Part shown: positions 44,382 to 54,000 of the stretch, in pieces
Numbering within the stretch: the stretch's first letter is position 1
Layout: every line of letters starts with the position of its first letter
Assembly (NCBI RefSeq): GCF_042676145.1
Contig: NZ_JBHTJW010000002.1
Span: forward strand, 1,240,001 to 1,304,000
From: Methylophilus glucosoxydans
GTDB lineage: Bacteria > Pseudomonadota > Gammaproteobacteria > Burkholderiales > Methylophilaceae
Direction of reading: 5' to 3'
Length of the DNA stretch: 64,000 bases
Notes under the pieces: model-generated
Database searches by the model: none
Told to the model about the DNA's origin: nothing
The model's input: the letters and a program-made list of their open reading frames with translations, nothing else
Translations under genes and position numbers: made by a program

Positions 44382-44695
44382 TGGAGCAAAGATTGTCACA
44401 ACACCAAGCACAGCAGAAACCGGCCGCTAAAGCGGTTGACCAGAAAAAATGGTATCACAACCCTTATGTCTGGATGATTATAGGCGGCCCTTCTGCCGTG
44501 ATTGTGGCTTCTTTCATCACCTTGTATCTGGCGATTACGCATCCTGATCCAGCGATTGATGATTACTACCGCAAGGGCATAGAAATCAACAAAACGCTGG
44601 ATGCGCAAGCGCAAGACGGCCAGACAGATGCCATGGCGCCCGCCATCCAGGCGCGTAACCATGCGCAGACCGGTCTGAAACCTGCTGAACAGTAA
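44381..44695 (+). CDS. ccoH: cbb3 oxidase assembly protein CcoH (FixH family)
   Basis: 104 residues with one membrane helix (VWMIIGGPSAVIVASFITLYLAI) followed by HPDPAIDDYYRKGIEINKTLDAQ, the conserved FixH/CcoH segment. Its ATG overlaps the ccoG stop. CcoH assists oxidase maturation. It is the last gene of the operon. Confidence 0.9.
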   Translation: MEQRLSQHQAQQKPAAKAVDQKKWYHNPYVWMIIGGPSAVIVASFITLYLAITHPDPAIDDYYRKGIEINKTLDAQAQDGQTDAMAPAIQARNHAQTGLKPAEQ

Positions 44696-44773
44696 ACTGT
44701 CTGCCTATCTCTCAGCGCTGACGAGCACTAATCCCTGATTCAGGCGCGAGCATTGCGGGTAGGGGATCAGCGT

Positions 44774-45628
44774 TTAGGCAAATAGGCGCACGTTGAAACC
44801 TTGCGTGCGCAAAGCCTGAGCATACTGCTGTAATAGCCGGATGTCTGGTGCTTGAATGCTGGCCAGCGTGTCTTGCTGGCTAGGTCTGGCGATGCCATAC
44901 AACAAAATGCCTTCAATGTTCTCTTTAAGAGGTAGCAACGCCTGCACATAGCCGGCCAATGCGGGGGTGGTGACCAGTTGGTCCGCGATACGTCGCTGCA
45001 TCACAGCGGTTTGCACCCAGGTCCGGCAAGCCATGCTGCAAGCCTGCAGCCGTTGCAGATGCAGGCTAAGTGGCAAACGCGCATCATTCACTGCCAGCAT
45101 TTCCGGATCGTTGCCTGCGTCCAGCTTAAACCAGACTTCTCCCCCCATCTGTTGCAGTACCTTTAAGGCTTGCTGTGTCGTGGTCAGATGCATTTGGCTG
45201 CCATTGGTAATGAGCCTGACCCGTGCCGGACGGTCTGTTGGTGATGTCTGGCTCAACAATCGCTCAACCAGTGCCAAGGCTTCAGGAAATTGCGGCGAGG
45301 TGGTCGGTTCGCCATCTCCGGCAAAAGCGATATCCTGCACATCTTCCGAAAATATACGCTTTGCTGCGTGTAAGTGCTGTCTTAGCCAGTGCAAGCAGGC
45401 GCTTAATTCTTCTTGCAGGTGGTCCAAGTCAATGACAGGGGAGGGGCCGCGATGCAGCCCCGGCACCTGGCAATAAATGCAATGCCAGTTACAGCATTGA
45501 TTCGGGTGCAGGTTGATGCCGATGGAAAGGCCCTGCGCACGGCGGGACCACACGGGATAAACATATTGCCAGGCTTGTTGCGCGGCCATGCGCTGTAAGG
45601 CCTCAAATAGAGACGAAGGCAGTGGCAT
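44774..45628 (-). CDS. Radical SAM protein
   Basis: 284 residues. The radical SAM cluster motif is CNWHCIYC (Cys46, Cys50, Cys53), within INLHPNQCCNWHCIYCQVPG, followed by AFAGDGEPTTSP, the SAM-binding GGE-like segment. It resembles the COG0731-like Fe-S oxidoreductases; the substrate is unknown. It lies just upstream of fnr on the map but on the same strand and downstream in transcription, 30 bp after the fnr stop, so the two may be cotranscribed. Confidence 0.83.
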   Translation of the reverse strand: MPLPSSLFEALQRMAAQQAWQYVYPVWSRRAQGLSIGINLHPNQCCNWHCIYCQVPGLHRGPSPVIDLDHLQEELSACLHWLRQHLHAAKRIFSEDVQDIAFAGDGEPTTSPQFPEALALVERLLSQTSPTDRPARVRLITNGSQMHLTTTQQALKVLQQMGGEVWFKLDAGNDPEMLAVNDARLPLSLHLQRLQACSMACRTWVQTAVMQRRIADQLVTTPALAGYVQALLPLKENIEGILLYGIARPSQQDTLASIQAPDIRLLQQYAQALRTQGFNVRLFA

Positions 45629-45658
45629 CCCTCAGTGCTTACAACAGTCAGCTGCCGC

Positions 45659-46450
45659 CTAGCAGGTGCTGGCGTTGAAGATGGTTTTAAGCTTTTCGTG
45701 GTCCAGAATACGGATATTCTTTTGCTTGACCTCAATAATGCCTTCATCACTAAATTTGGAGAAAGTACGGCTGACTGTTTCCAGTTTCATGCCCAGGTAG
45801 CTGCCGATTTCTTCACGCGTCATGCGTAAAATCAATTCGCTTTTGGAGTAGCCGCGTGCATGCAGGCGTTGCAGCAAGTTGAGCAGAAACGCCGCCAGGC
45901 GTTCTTCGGCGCGCATATTGGCCAACAACATCATGACGCCGTTTTCGCGCACGATCTCGCGGCTCATGATTTTGTGCACATGGCGTTGCAAGACAGGAAT
46001 CTCACGCGACAGGTCTTCGACATGATTGAAGGGCATGACACAGACTTCGGCGTCTTCGAGGGCAATGGCGTTGCAGTTGTGTTTGTCACTGACAATGCCA
46101 TCCAAGCCCATGATTTCACCGGCCATCTGAAAGCCGGTGACTTGTTCACGGCCATCTTCCGAGACGACGCAGGTCTTGAAAAACCCAGTGCGGATCGCAT
46201 AAAGCGTGGTGAAAGCATCGCCACTGCTATACAAGTGACCGCCTTGCTTGATTTTTTTGCGGGTGGCAACCATGCCATCCAGTTTAGTCATTTCATCTGT
46301 GCTCAAGCCTACCGGCAGGCACAGTTCACGCAAGTTACAATTGGAGCAGGCAACCTTGAAACTGGATTCTGCTTGCATGGAGGGCGTCCTTGACTGACGT
46401 TGAACATGCGGCAAATTATACGCCTCTTCGGTTGCGATTTCATTGAACAT
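45659..46450 (-). CDS. fnr: Fnr/Anr-family oxygen-sensing regulator
   Basis: 263 residues from the ATG at 46450 (AGAGG upstream). Cluster ligands are Cys35, Cys38 and Cys44 (CSNCNLRELC) and Cys126 (KHNC), the C-x2-C-x5-C plus distal Cys pattern of oxygen-labile [4Fe-4S] Fnr. A cyclic-nucleotide-like barrel, dimer helix and Crp helix-turn-helix (EIGSYLGMKLETVSRTFSKF) follow. The Glu..Ser-Arg recognition residues predict TTGAT-N4-ATCAA sites. Such sites occur before ccoN, hemN and xfp. Divergent from hemN with a palindrome between. Confidence 0.94.
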   Translation of the reverse strand: MFNEIATEEAYNLPHVQRQSRTPSMQAESSFKVACSNCNLRELCLPVGLSTDEMTKLDGMVATRKKIKQGGHLYSSGDAFTTLYAIRTGFFKTCVVSEDGREQVTGFQMAGEIMGLDGIVSDKHNCNAIALEDAEVCVMPFNHVEDLSREIPVLQRHVHKIMSREIVRENGVMMLLANMRAEERLAAFLLNLLQRLHARGYSKSELILRMTREEIGSYLGMKLETVSRTFSKFSDEGIIEVKQKNIRILDHEKLKTIFNASTC

Positions 46451-46509
46451 GGTGTGACCTCTTCCTTTTGTATTTAGGCGCATTATGCAGCAGGCGACGC
46501 AAGCTGCAT

Positions 46510-46523
46510 TTGACGTGTGTCAA
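46510..46523. promoter_or_regulatory. Fnr/Anr-type palindrome between fnr and hemN
   Basis: TTGACGTGTGTCAA is a perfect TTGAC/GTCAA palindrome, 8 of 10 against TTGAT-N4-ATCAA. It lies 60 bp before the fnr start and 93 bp before the hemN start, so it could control either or both. Confidence 0.7.
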
Positions 46524-46615
46524 AAAGCCCTGCATTGGTTTATGGCACAGTAGCGCCAGATGAACCCGTAAAGTCCAGTTTCGGGATACTGATAGGAAAG
46601 AATTTGCCAGAAACC

Positions 46616-48001
46616 ATGAACTCCCCGTTGCTGATTACTCAAGAGCATATTGAGCGCTATGATGTCTCCGGGCCTCGTTATACCTCTTATCCGACAGCAG
46701 ACCGCTTTGTTGAGGCGTTTGACGCCGCTGCTTATCTCAAGGCGGCCGAGCAGCGCAATATCAGCAACTGGACGCAGCCGCTCTCGTTGTATGTGCATAT
46801 CCCGTTTTGTGCCTCGCTGTGTTTTTATTGTGCATGCAACAAGATAGTCACCAAGCGCTATGAGCAAGGCGCGGTTTACCTCAACTACCTGCAACGCGAG
46901 CTTGATTTGCACTTGGACAAGTTTGCCAAAAAGCAAACCGTCAACCAGTTGCATCTGGGCGGGGGCACGCCGACGTTTCTCAATGATGCCGAGTTGACCC
47001 AACTCATGCAGATGTTCAAGCAGGCGTTTGCCTTTGCCAAAGACGGTGAATACTCGATTGAAATTGATCCACGTACCGTCAATCAGCAACGCTTGCAACA
47101 CTTGCGCGAGCTGGGCTTTAACCGCCTGAGTTTTGGCGTGCAAGACTTTGATGCCGAGGTACAGCAGGCCGTGCACCGGGTGCAGTCTTATGCGCAAGTT
47201 GAAAGCCTGATGCAACATGCGCGCGACCTGGAGTTTGCCTCTATCAATACCGACTTGATTTACGGCTTGCCCAAGCAAACCCCGGCGACCTTCCGCCAGA
47301 CCATCGCCCAGATCATTCAATTGCGGCCAGACCGTATCGCGTTATATGGCTACGCGCACTTGCCGTCACGTTTCAAGCCGCAACGCCGGATTTTGCAAGC
47401 GGACTTGCCACATGCCGTAGATAAAATCCAAATGCTGTCAGAAGCGATTCAGCAGCTGATGCTGGCAGGCTATGTCTTTATCGGCATGGATCATTTTGCT
47501 TTGCCTGATGACCCGCTGGCGATTGCCAAACAACAGGGCAGGTTACACCGCAACTTTCAGGGCTATAGCACCATGGCTGATCAGGATATTCTGGCTTTGG
47601 GTGTCTCCGCGATTGGCAAGATCGGTGCTACTTACAGCCAGAATGCCAAAACCCTCGAAGAGTATTACGACTTTCTTGACCAAGGCCAGTTACCGATTGT
47701 GCGAGGGCTGGCATTAAGCCGCGATGACCTGATCCGCCGTGCCGTGATCATGGCGGTCATGTGCCATGGTGAACTGAGTTACGAATCCATTGAGTTGTCT
47801 TACATGGTCAATTTCAAGCAATATTTTCAGGCAGAAATTGCGCAATTGGCCGAGAAAGAGAAACAAGGCCTGGTCGTACTCGAAGACGATGGCCTCAAAG
47901 TCACCGAAATGGGCTGGTATTTTGTGCGCGCCATTGCCATGGTGTTTGACCGTTATTTGCAGCACGATGCCAACCGTGCAAGGTTTTCCAAAATCCTTTA
48001 A
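46616..48001 (+). CDS. hemN: Oxygen-independent coproporphyrinogen III dehydrogenase
   Basis: 461 residues from the ATG at 46616, matching HemN N-termini (ERYDVSGPRYTSYPTADRF); an in-frame GTG at 46517 lies inside the Fnr-type box. The radical SAM motif is CASLCFYCAC (Cys65, 69, 72, plus Cys74 typical of HemN). Other motifs are HLGGGTPTFL and IEIDPRTV. It decarboxylates coproporphyrinogen III to protoporphyrinogen IX without oxygen, supplying haem for cbb3 at low oxygen. Confidence 0.96.
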   Translation: MNSPLLITQEHIERYDVSGPRYTSYPTADRFVEAFDAAAYLKAAEQRNISNWTQPLSLYVHIPFCASLCFYCACNKIVTKRYEQGAVYLNYLQRELDLHLDKFAKKQTVNQLHLGGGTPTFLNDAELTQLMQMFKQAFAFAKDGEYSIEIDPRTVNQQRLQHLRELGFNRLSFGVQDFDAEVQQAVHRVQSYAQVESLMQHARDLEFASINTDLIYGLPKQTPATFRQTIAQIIQLRPDRIALYGYAHLPSRFKPQRRILQADLPHAVDKIQMLSEAIQQLMLAGYVFIGMDHFALPDDPLAIAKQQGRLHRNFQGYSTMADQDILALGVSAIGKIGATYSQNAKTLEEYYDFLDQGQLPIVRGLALSRDDLIRRAVIMAVMCHGELSYESIELSYMVNFKQYFQAEIAQLAEKEKQGLVVLEDDGLKVTEMGWYFVRAIAMVFDRYLQHDANRARFSKIL

Positions 48002-48010
48002 ACTGCTGGC

Positions 48011-48727
48011 ATGTTAGCCAGTTTACTCTTGACTGCTTTTGTCATGGGGCTGGCAGGCGGCCCGCACTGTGTGCTGATGTGTGGCGCTGCTTGCGGCGCC
48101 ATGCAAACGCCGCCGAATCTTTCTAGTCCCCCGCGTTCCATCCCTCTGCGTGTCGTACAGACCATCCCATGGAGTTTTTACCTGGGCCGTATGCTCGGCT
48201 ATGGCTTGCTCGGCGCGATTGCTGCCGAAACCTTGCGCGGTTTGGCCTGGTTATCCAATCAGAGCCATCTGTTTCAACCATTGTGGACGTTCTCGCATAC
48301 GCTGATCTTCGCCTGGGGCGTGTTGCTGCTTATCCTCGGCCGACAGCCACAATGGGCGGTGCAGCGGGCCCAATTGGTCTGGGCATGGATCAAGCAACAT
48401 ACCGCGCATGCCAGGTCGGGCTATTTTGTGACCGGCATCGTCTGGGCCTTGCTACCTTGCGGCTTGCTGTACTCGGCGGTAATGCTGGCCTCCCTCCAGT
48501 CGCAATGGCTGCAAGGCGCACTGGTCATGATTGCCTTCGCGACCGGTTCCGCCACCATCCTCGCCTTGGCCCCCTTTTTCTGGCGCGCGGGCCAGCAAAG
48601 CCTGCCGCGCTGGTTCAGTGAAGCGGCAGGCATGCGCCTGAGTGGCGGCTTGCTGGTCGCCCTCAGCCTGGTGGCGCTGTGGATGGACGTCATGCATCAC
48701 GACAAACTGTGGTGCCAGTTGTTATAG
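48011..48727 (+). CDS. Sulfite exporter TauE/SafE-like membrane protein of the cbb3 cluster
   Basis: 238 residues, about six membrane helices. The start LLTAFVMGLAGGPHCVLMCGAACG matches the (G)xxHCxxMCG motif of the UreH/DsbD_2-like group. The second half has GIVWALLPCGLLYSAVMLA, another conserved PCG. Proteins of this group are often found with cbb3 maturation genes and are suspected of handling copper or haem; the function is unproven. It follows hemN by 9 bp, so it is probably cotranscribed. Confidence 0.8.
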   Translation: MLASLLLTAFVMGLAGGPHCVLMCGAACGAMQTPPNLSSPPRSIPLRVVQTIPWSFYLGRMLGYGLLGAIAAETLRGLAWLSNQSHLFQPLWTFSHTLIFAWGVLLLILGRQPQWAVQRAQLVWAWIKQHTAHARSGYFVTGIVWALLPCGLLYSAVMLASLQSQWLQGALVMIAFATGSATILALAPFFWRAGQQSLPRWFSEAAGMRLSGGLLVALSLVALWMDVMHHDKLWCQLL

Positions 48728-48849
48728 CCGTGTCTGATTGTTTGCACCAGCAGCCTCCAGGATGCTCGTTTTCGCCATCCGTGTATTGCCTACCTAGTTA
48801 AATTCCGCTAACTTACGGTTGTTAAATTAAATTAACAATTGGGGCGGTG

Positions 48850-49692
48850 ATGATGATATGGATGCGCATCTGTTTTTTACTGTGGCTGATCAGTCAGCCT
48901 GGCATGCCAGCCTATGCGCAGGTACCAGAAATCCTGCTGGCACAGGTCTACCACGAAGGCATCGCTGTCAACGACTACTTGGTCAGCGAAAAGCTAGACG
49001 GCATACGCGCCGTGTGGGATGGCAAACAACTGATCAGTCGACAGGGCCATCCCATCCACGCGCCGGCCTGGTTTGTGCAAAAATTCCCCCAACAGCCCCT
49101 GGATGGTGAACTGTGGATCGCCCGCGCACAATTTGAACGACTCTCTGCCACCGTGCGCCGCGCCCAGCCTGATGAAGCAGAGTGGCGGCATGTGGCCTAT
49201 TATGTGTTTGAACTGCCAATGGCCCCAGGCACTTTCACTCAACGTGCCCAGCACATCGAGCAACTGGTCAAGCGTCAGCAGAGCCCGTATCTCAAAGCCA
49301 TCAAACAGTTTCGCGTGGCAGATGCCGCTGCCCTCAAACGCACGCTGGACTGGGTGGTGGCCCGCAAAGGCGAGGGCCTCATGTTGCATCAAGCCGATGC
49401 ACCTTATCTGACCGGCCGTAGCCATGTGCTACTCAAACTCAAGCCACAGCTGGATGCCGAAGCCAAAGTCATTGCCTACGTGCCCGGCAAAGGTAAATAC
49501 CAAGGTAAAATGGGCGCGTTACTGGTAGAAACCGCGCAAGGGATACGTTTTAAACTTGGCACCGGCTTTAAAGATAGCGATCGCGCAAACCCGCCGCCGA
49601 TCGGCAGCCAGGTGACCTATTCCTACCGCGACCTCACCAAAAACGGCAAACCCAAATTTGCGCGCTTTGTACGGGTACGGCCACCGGAATAA
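48850..49692 (+). CDS. ATP-dependent DNA ligase, LigE-type with signal peptide
   Basis: About 280 residues. A signal peptide (ends near PAYAQ) precedes a minimal ligase: nucleotidyl-Lys motif SEKLDGIRA, motif III YYVFELP, motif IV EGLMLH, motif V LLKLKP, then an OB domain (GKMGALLVET, KLGTGF, FARFVRVR). LigE enzymes join nicks with ATP and lack extra DNA-binding domains. The leader predicts the periplasm, where a role in DNA uptake has been suggested for relatives. The GTG at 48847 is an alternative start. A homologue is absent from the local context, so it stands alone. Confidence 0.88.
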   Translation: MMIWMRICFLLWLISQPGMPAYAQVPEILLAQVYHEGIAVNDYLVSEKLDGIRAVWDGKQLISRQGHPIHAPAWFVQKFPQQPLDGELWIARAQFERLSATVRRAQPDEAEWRHVAYYVFELPMAPGTFTQRAQHIEQLVKRQQSPYLKAIKQFRVADAAALKRTLDWVVARKGEGLMLHQADAPYLTGRSHVLLKLKPQLDAEAKVIAYVPGKGKYQGKMGALLVETAQGIRFKLGTGFKDSDRANPPPIGSQVTYSYRDLTKNGKPKFARFVRVRPPE

Positions 49693-49714
49693 TTGACACA
49701 GAAAGGATCACACA

Positions 49715-50134
49715 ATGAAATGGATGCTTGGATTGGTCGGCGTTTTTGTTGCAATCAACGCCTATGCGATGGATTTAAGCGGTGTTTACAGCTGTACCGG
49801 TGACGATGCACATGAAGGCAAATACACCGGCACAGTTACCATGAAATTGCGCCCGGAACATAGTAAAGGCGCGGATGCCAGCTATGATTTTGAACTGGCT
49901 GTGCCGGACTATGGCACCTATAAAGGCCACGCTGCCGTGCACGGCATGCATGCGGCGATGCATTTTGCCTTGCCGATGGAAAATGGCGAATATGGCGGCA
50001 AGACGCATGATTATGGAACCGGGATTGCCGAGTTTAAGAAAAATGCCAAGGGGCAGTTGAGTTTTAGGAAGTTTTATTTTGAGCCTGGGTTTAAAGGTGG
50101 CAATACGGGAGTGGAGGAGTGTGTGAGGAAGTAA
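49715..50134 (+). CDS. Small secreted protein of unknown function
   Basis: 139 residues. A signal peptide (MKWMLGLVGVFVAINAYA) precedes a mature protein with two cysteines (in YSCTGDD and VEECVRK), likely one disulfide. The mature part has repeated Gly/His-rich strands (YGTYKGHAAVHGMHAAMHF, GKTHDYGTG), suggesting a small beta-barrel. No family was recognised. It starts 22 bp after the ligase, so it may be cotranscribed. Confidence 0.7.
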   Translation: MKWMLGLVGVFVAINAYAMDLSGVYSCTGDDAHEGKYTGTVTMKLRPEHSKGADASYDFELAVPDYGTYKGHAAVHGMHAAMHFALPMENGEYGGKTHDYGTGIAEFKKNAKGQLSFRKFYFEPGFKGGNTGVEECVRK

Positions 50135-51037
50135 TTTTTAGAATTTTAATTAGAGGTTTATGAATGTTGGATAGGTCATTTTCCTCTGTCGGCGAGTTAA
50201 TTTCTTTGCCCTGCATCCCGTTCAATCTTAGGTGAAAAGTAGAAGTTGTAGGGTGGGCATGAATGCCCACGCGGATTGGTGTGTGTTGTATGTGATGTTC
50301 TGTTTCGCCTGTAGGCGAGTTACTTTTCTTTGCTTGCACAAAGATAAAGTAACCAAAAGAAAGTGCACCCCAACTTCCGCTTGTTTCCTGCGTTGCTCGG
50401 TTTAGGACTATCGTCCGTTGCTTTGCCGGACTTAGGCATAAGCGCTCGCAGAACTCATCCTAGCGGCCTGCACAAAACGCAGGCCACCGCGGGATTCGGA
50501 CAGCCGCTCGCTCCATCTTATTTTGCCTGCGCTACTCGGCGCGGCAGATAGGGGCCCGAAAACCCATGAGCACCATCGATTGTGCATTGAATAAAAAGAA
50601 TTTTGTTTTTGTACCCTCCAAATTTCTACTATGTGAGTTTGGCGAGTCAAATCCCATTCATCACGCTGAGTAGCGGAGACAAAGTAAGAAATAAGGGAGC
50701 GACTGTCTGAGCTCCGCGGCAGCTTGCGGTGTGTGCAAGCTGCTAGGGCGAGTTTCGTGACCGCTTACTTTGTTGATAACTAAGACTGCTAAGCAGTCTG
50801 TTACGGCGTAGGCTAACTCGCGTAGCGATGTTAAGCGTAGCGGCCGTAGCCAACAACGCAAGGCAGCCGAAGGCCGGGATGGCTGGGTGCCCTCTTTTTG
50901 GTTACTTTTTTGGGGCAAGCAAAAAAAGTAACTCGCCATTAAGGCGAAAAAACATACATTAAACTAGAGAAACTTAAGTTATATGTAAGCAGCTAGGCTG
51001 CATGCCAATTCGCATGCCATGATAAAATCACCTCCCT
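50135..51037. other. Gene-free region holding repeat copy B
   Basis: About 0.9 kb with no credible gene. It contains an 8-bp-arm palindrome GTGGGCAT-GA-ATGCCCAC (50253-50270), inside GTAGGGTGGGCATGAATGCC, a motif seen widely in proteobacterial intergenic DNA (from memory). It then holds the inverted repeat copy B, and finally the short hrpA leader. Confidence 0.75.
50303..50949 (-). repeat. Dispersed palindromic repeat, copy B (MITE-like, ~647 bp)
   Basis: Inverted relative to copy A at 11264-11952. Its own ends, TTTCGCCTGTAGGCGAGTTA at the left and TAACTCGCCATTAAGGCGAAA at the right (21 bases, last base outside the match), are inverted repeats of each other, and both continue inward with a TTACTTT...GCTTGC...AAAGTAACC hairpin. 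It lacks the ~70-bp foldback insertion of copy A. No coding gene is inside. Confidence 0.8.
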
Positions 51038-54000
51038 ATGACTGCCGTCTCTCCCATCCAACTCATCAGCCAACTCGAAAAACAACTCCCCCAGTGCATG
51101 CTGGCTGATCGCTTTCCGCTCAAGCGTCGTTTGCAGCAGCTACGTGATGCTTTAAAACAAAATAAACCCGTGGATAAAGCGCTGGTGGAACTTGCACACA
51201 AGGTGCAGGCTTCCCAGCAGCGTTTGCAGGCACGTCAGGCGGCGTTACCCCGGCCTGATTACCCGCCAGAGTTGCCAGTGAGTGGCAAAAAGGATGAGAT
51301 TGCGGCGGCGATTGCCAAGCATCAGGTGGTGATCGTTTGTGGTGAAACCGGTTCGGGTAAGACCACACAATTACCCAAAATCTGCCTCGAGCTCGGTCGC
51401 GGGGTGAGTGGCTTGATTGGCCATACCCAGCCACGCCGGATTGCTGCGCGCTCGGTGGCGTCGCGCATTGCGCAGGAGCTGCAAAGTCCGCTCGGTGAGG
51501 TGGTCGGTTACAAGGTGCGCTTTAACGACAAGTTGTCCGAGCGCAGTTACGTCAAGTTGATGACGGACGGGATTTTGCTGGCGGAGACGCAGAGCGATAA
51601 ATTCCTTAACGGCTATGACACCATCATTATCGACGAGGCGCACGAGCGCAGCCTGAATATTGATTTTCTGTTGGGCTATCTCAAACAGTTACTCCCCAAG
51701 CGGCCAGATTTGAAAATCATCGTCACCTCGGCGACGATTGATGCAGACCGCTTCTCGAACCACTTTGATGGCGCGCCAGTGATTGAAGTGTCTGGCCGGA
51801 CTTATCCGGTGGAAATCCGTTACCGGCCGCTGGGCAACAAAACCACCATGGTGGCCGTGGAAGTGCCGATTGATGACGGGCTGGATGACATAGACCGTTT
51901 TGCGCAGGACCTGATGGGCATCAAGCGCAAGCCGCCGCGTACCGAGACGCGCTGGCTGGAAGAGGATGACGAAGAGGAAGTCATGGAAGATGCCATCCTC
52001 GATACCGCCGAGGATTTGTTGCGTCTGGGGGATGGCGATATTCTGGTGTTTTTGCCGGGTGAGCGTGAAATCCGTGATACCGCCGAGCATCTGCGTAAAT
52101 ACCAGGGCCGCTCGCCCAAGCTGAAGTCGATTGAGATTTTGCCGCTATTCGCGCGCTTGAGCATAGAGGACCAGCAAAAGATTTTCCGGCCCAGCGGCCA
52201 GCGCCGCATTGTGCTGGCGACCAACGTGGCGGAAACCTCGCTAACCGTGCCTGGTATCAAGTATGTGATTGATACCGGACTGGCCCGAGTCAACCGCTAT
52301 AGCCCACGCGCCAAGGTCGAGCAATTGCAGATTGAAAAAATTTCGCAAGCGGCGGCCAAGCAGCGGGCAGGGCGCTGCGGGCGTGTGTCTAACGGCATTT
52401 GCGTGCGCTTGTACGGCGAGGATGATTTTAACCAGCGTCCGGCGTTTACCGATCCCGAGATTCTGCGTAGCTCGCTGGCCAGTGTAATTTTGCGCATGGC
52501 GGATTTACGGCTGGGGGATGTCGGTGAATTCCCGTTTATTGAGGCGCCTTCTTCACGCCTGATCAGCGATGGCTATCAGTTGCTGCAGGAGCTGGGGGCG
52601 GTGACCGAGCGTCGGGAGATTACCGAGCTGGGTCGGCAGATGGCGCGCTTGCCGCTGGATCCGCGTGTGGCGCGCATGATTCTGACCGCAAAAAAAGAAG
52701 GCTGTGTGCGTGAGATTCTGATTATTGCCAGCGTACTCAGCATCCAGGATCCGCGTGAGCGGCCCATGGATAAACGCGAGGCCGCCGACAATGCGCATGC
52801 CAAATTCAAGGCGGATGATTCTGATTTTATGAGTTATCTCAAGCTATGGGACTGGTATGAGCAGGCGCTCAAAAGCAAAAAGTCCAACCGTGATTTGCTC
52901 AATCAGTGCCATCAGAACTTTCTCTCCTTTTTGCGCCTGAAGGAATGGCGTGAGCTGCATGCGCAGTTGCTGGAAATGGTGGATGAGCTTGATATCAAGC
53001 CCAATCAGCAAGAAGCGAATTATGCGCAAATCCATCGTGCGTTACTGTCCGGCTTGCTTGGCAATATCGGCTTTAAAGATGGCGATAGCGAGACCTATGC
53101 CGGCGCGCGCGGGATCCGCTTTACCGTTGCACCGGGCTCGGTGCTCAAGAAAAACCGCCCCAAGTGGGTGATGGCCGCCGAGTTAGTCGACACCACCAAG
53201 CTGTATGCCCGTTGCGTTGCAAAAATTGACCCGGACTGGATAGAACCAATTGCGCATGAAGGCGGCGGCCGTGGCATTACACAAAGCCATTACAGCGACC
53301 CGCGCTGGGACCGCAAAACCGCGCAAGTGGTGGCTTGGGAGCGCGTGAGCTTGTACGGGCTGACCATTGTGCCCAAACGCCGCGTACATTATGGGCCGAT
53401 TGCGCCGACCGAAGCGCGTGAAATTTTTATCCGTGAAGCCCTGGCCAATATGGAGTTTGACACGCGGGCCCCGTTTTTTGAAGCTAACCGTCGCCTGATC
53501 GCCGAAGTGGAGGCGCTGGAACATAAAGCCAGACGTCAGGACGTGCTGGTCGACGAACACCAGTTGTTTGTATTTTATGACCAGGTGGTGCCGTCGATTG
53601 CAGACCCTTACCGTGTCTATAATGGCGCTGCGTTTGAAAAGTGGCGGCAGGACGCTGAAAAAGCCAATCCCAAGGTGTTGTACCTGACGCGCGAATCGCT
53701 GATGCGCCATGGCGCCAGTGCCATTACCGAGATACAGTTTCCCGAGACCATGGTGGTAGACGGCGAAGTCGTGCCACTTAAATACCGCTTTGAACCCGGG
53801 CATGTGCTGGATGGGGTGACGGCGACGATACCGCTGGCCTTGCTCAATCAGCTTGATGCCACCGTCACTGAATGGCTGGTGCCGGGCATGGTACGTGACA
53901 AGGTGACGGCACTGATTAAAGCCTTGCCCAAAACCCTGCGCCGCGTCTGTGTCCCGGTGCCGGAGTTCGTGACCGGCTTCCTCGAATCCAAGCAGACTGC

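Noticed and set aside
46520..47320. Open frame of 266 codons antisense to hemN.
   Set aside because: Lies wholly within hemN in the opposite direction and shows no recognisable family.
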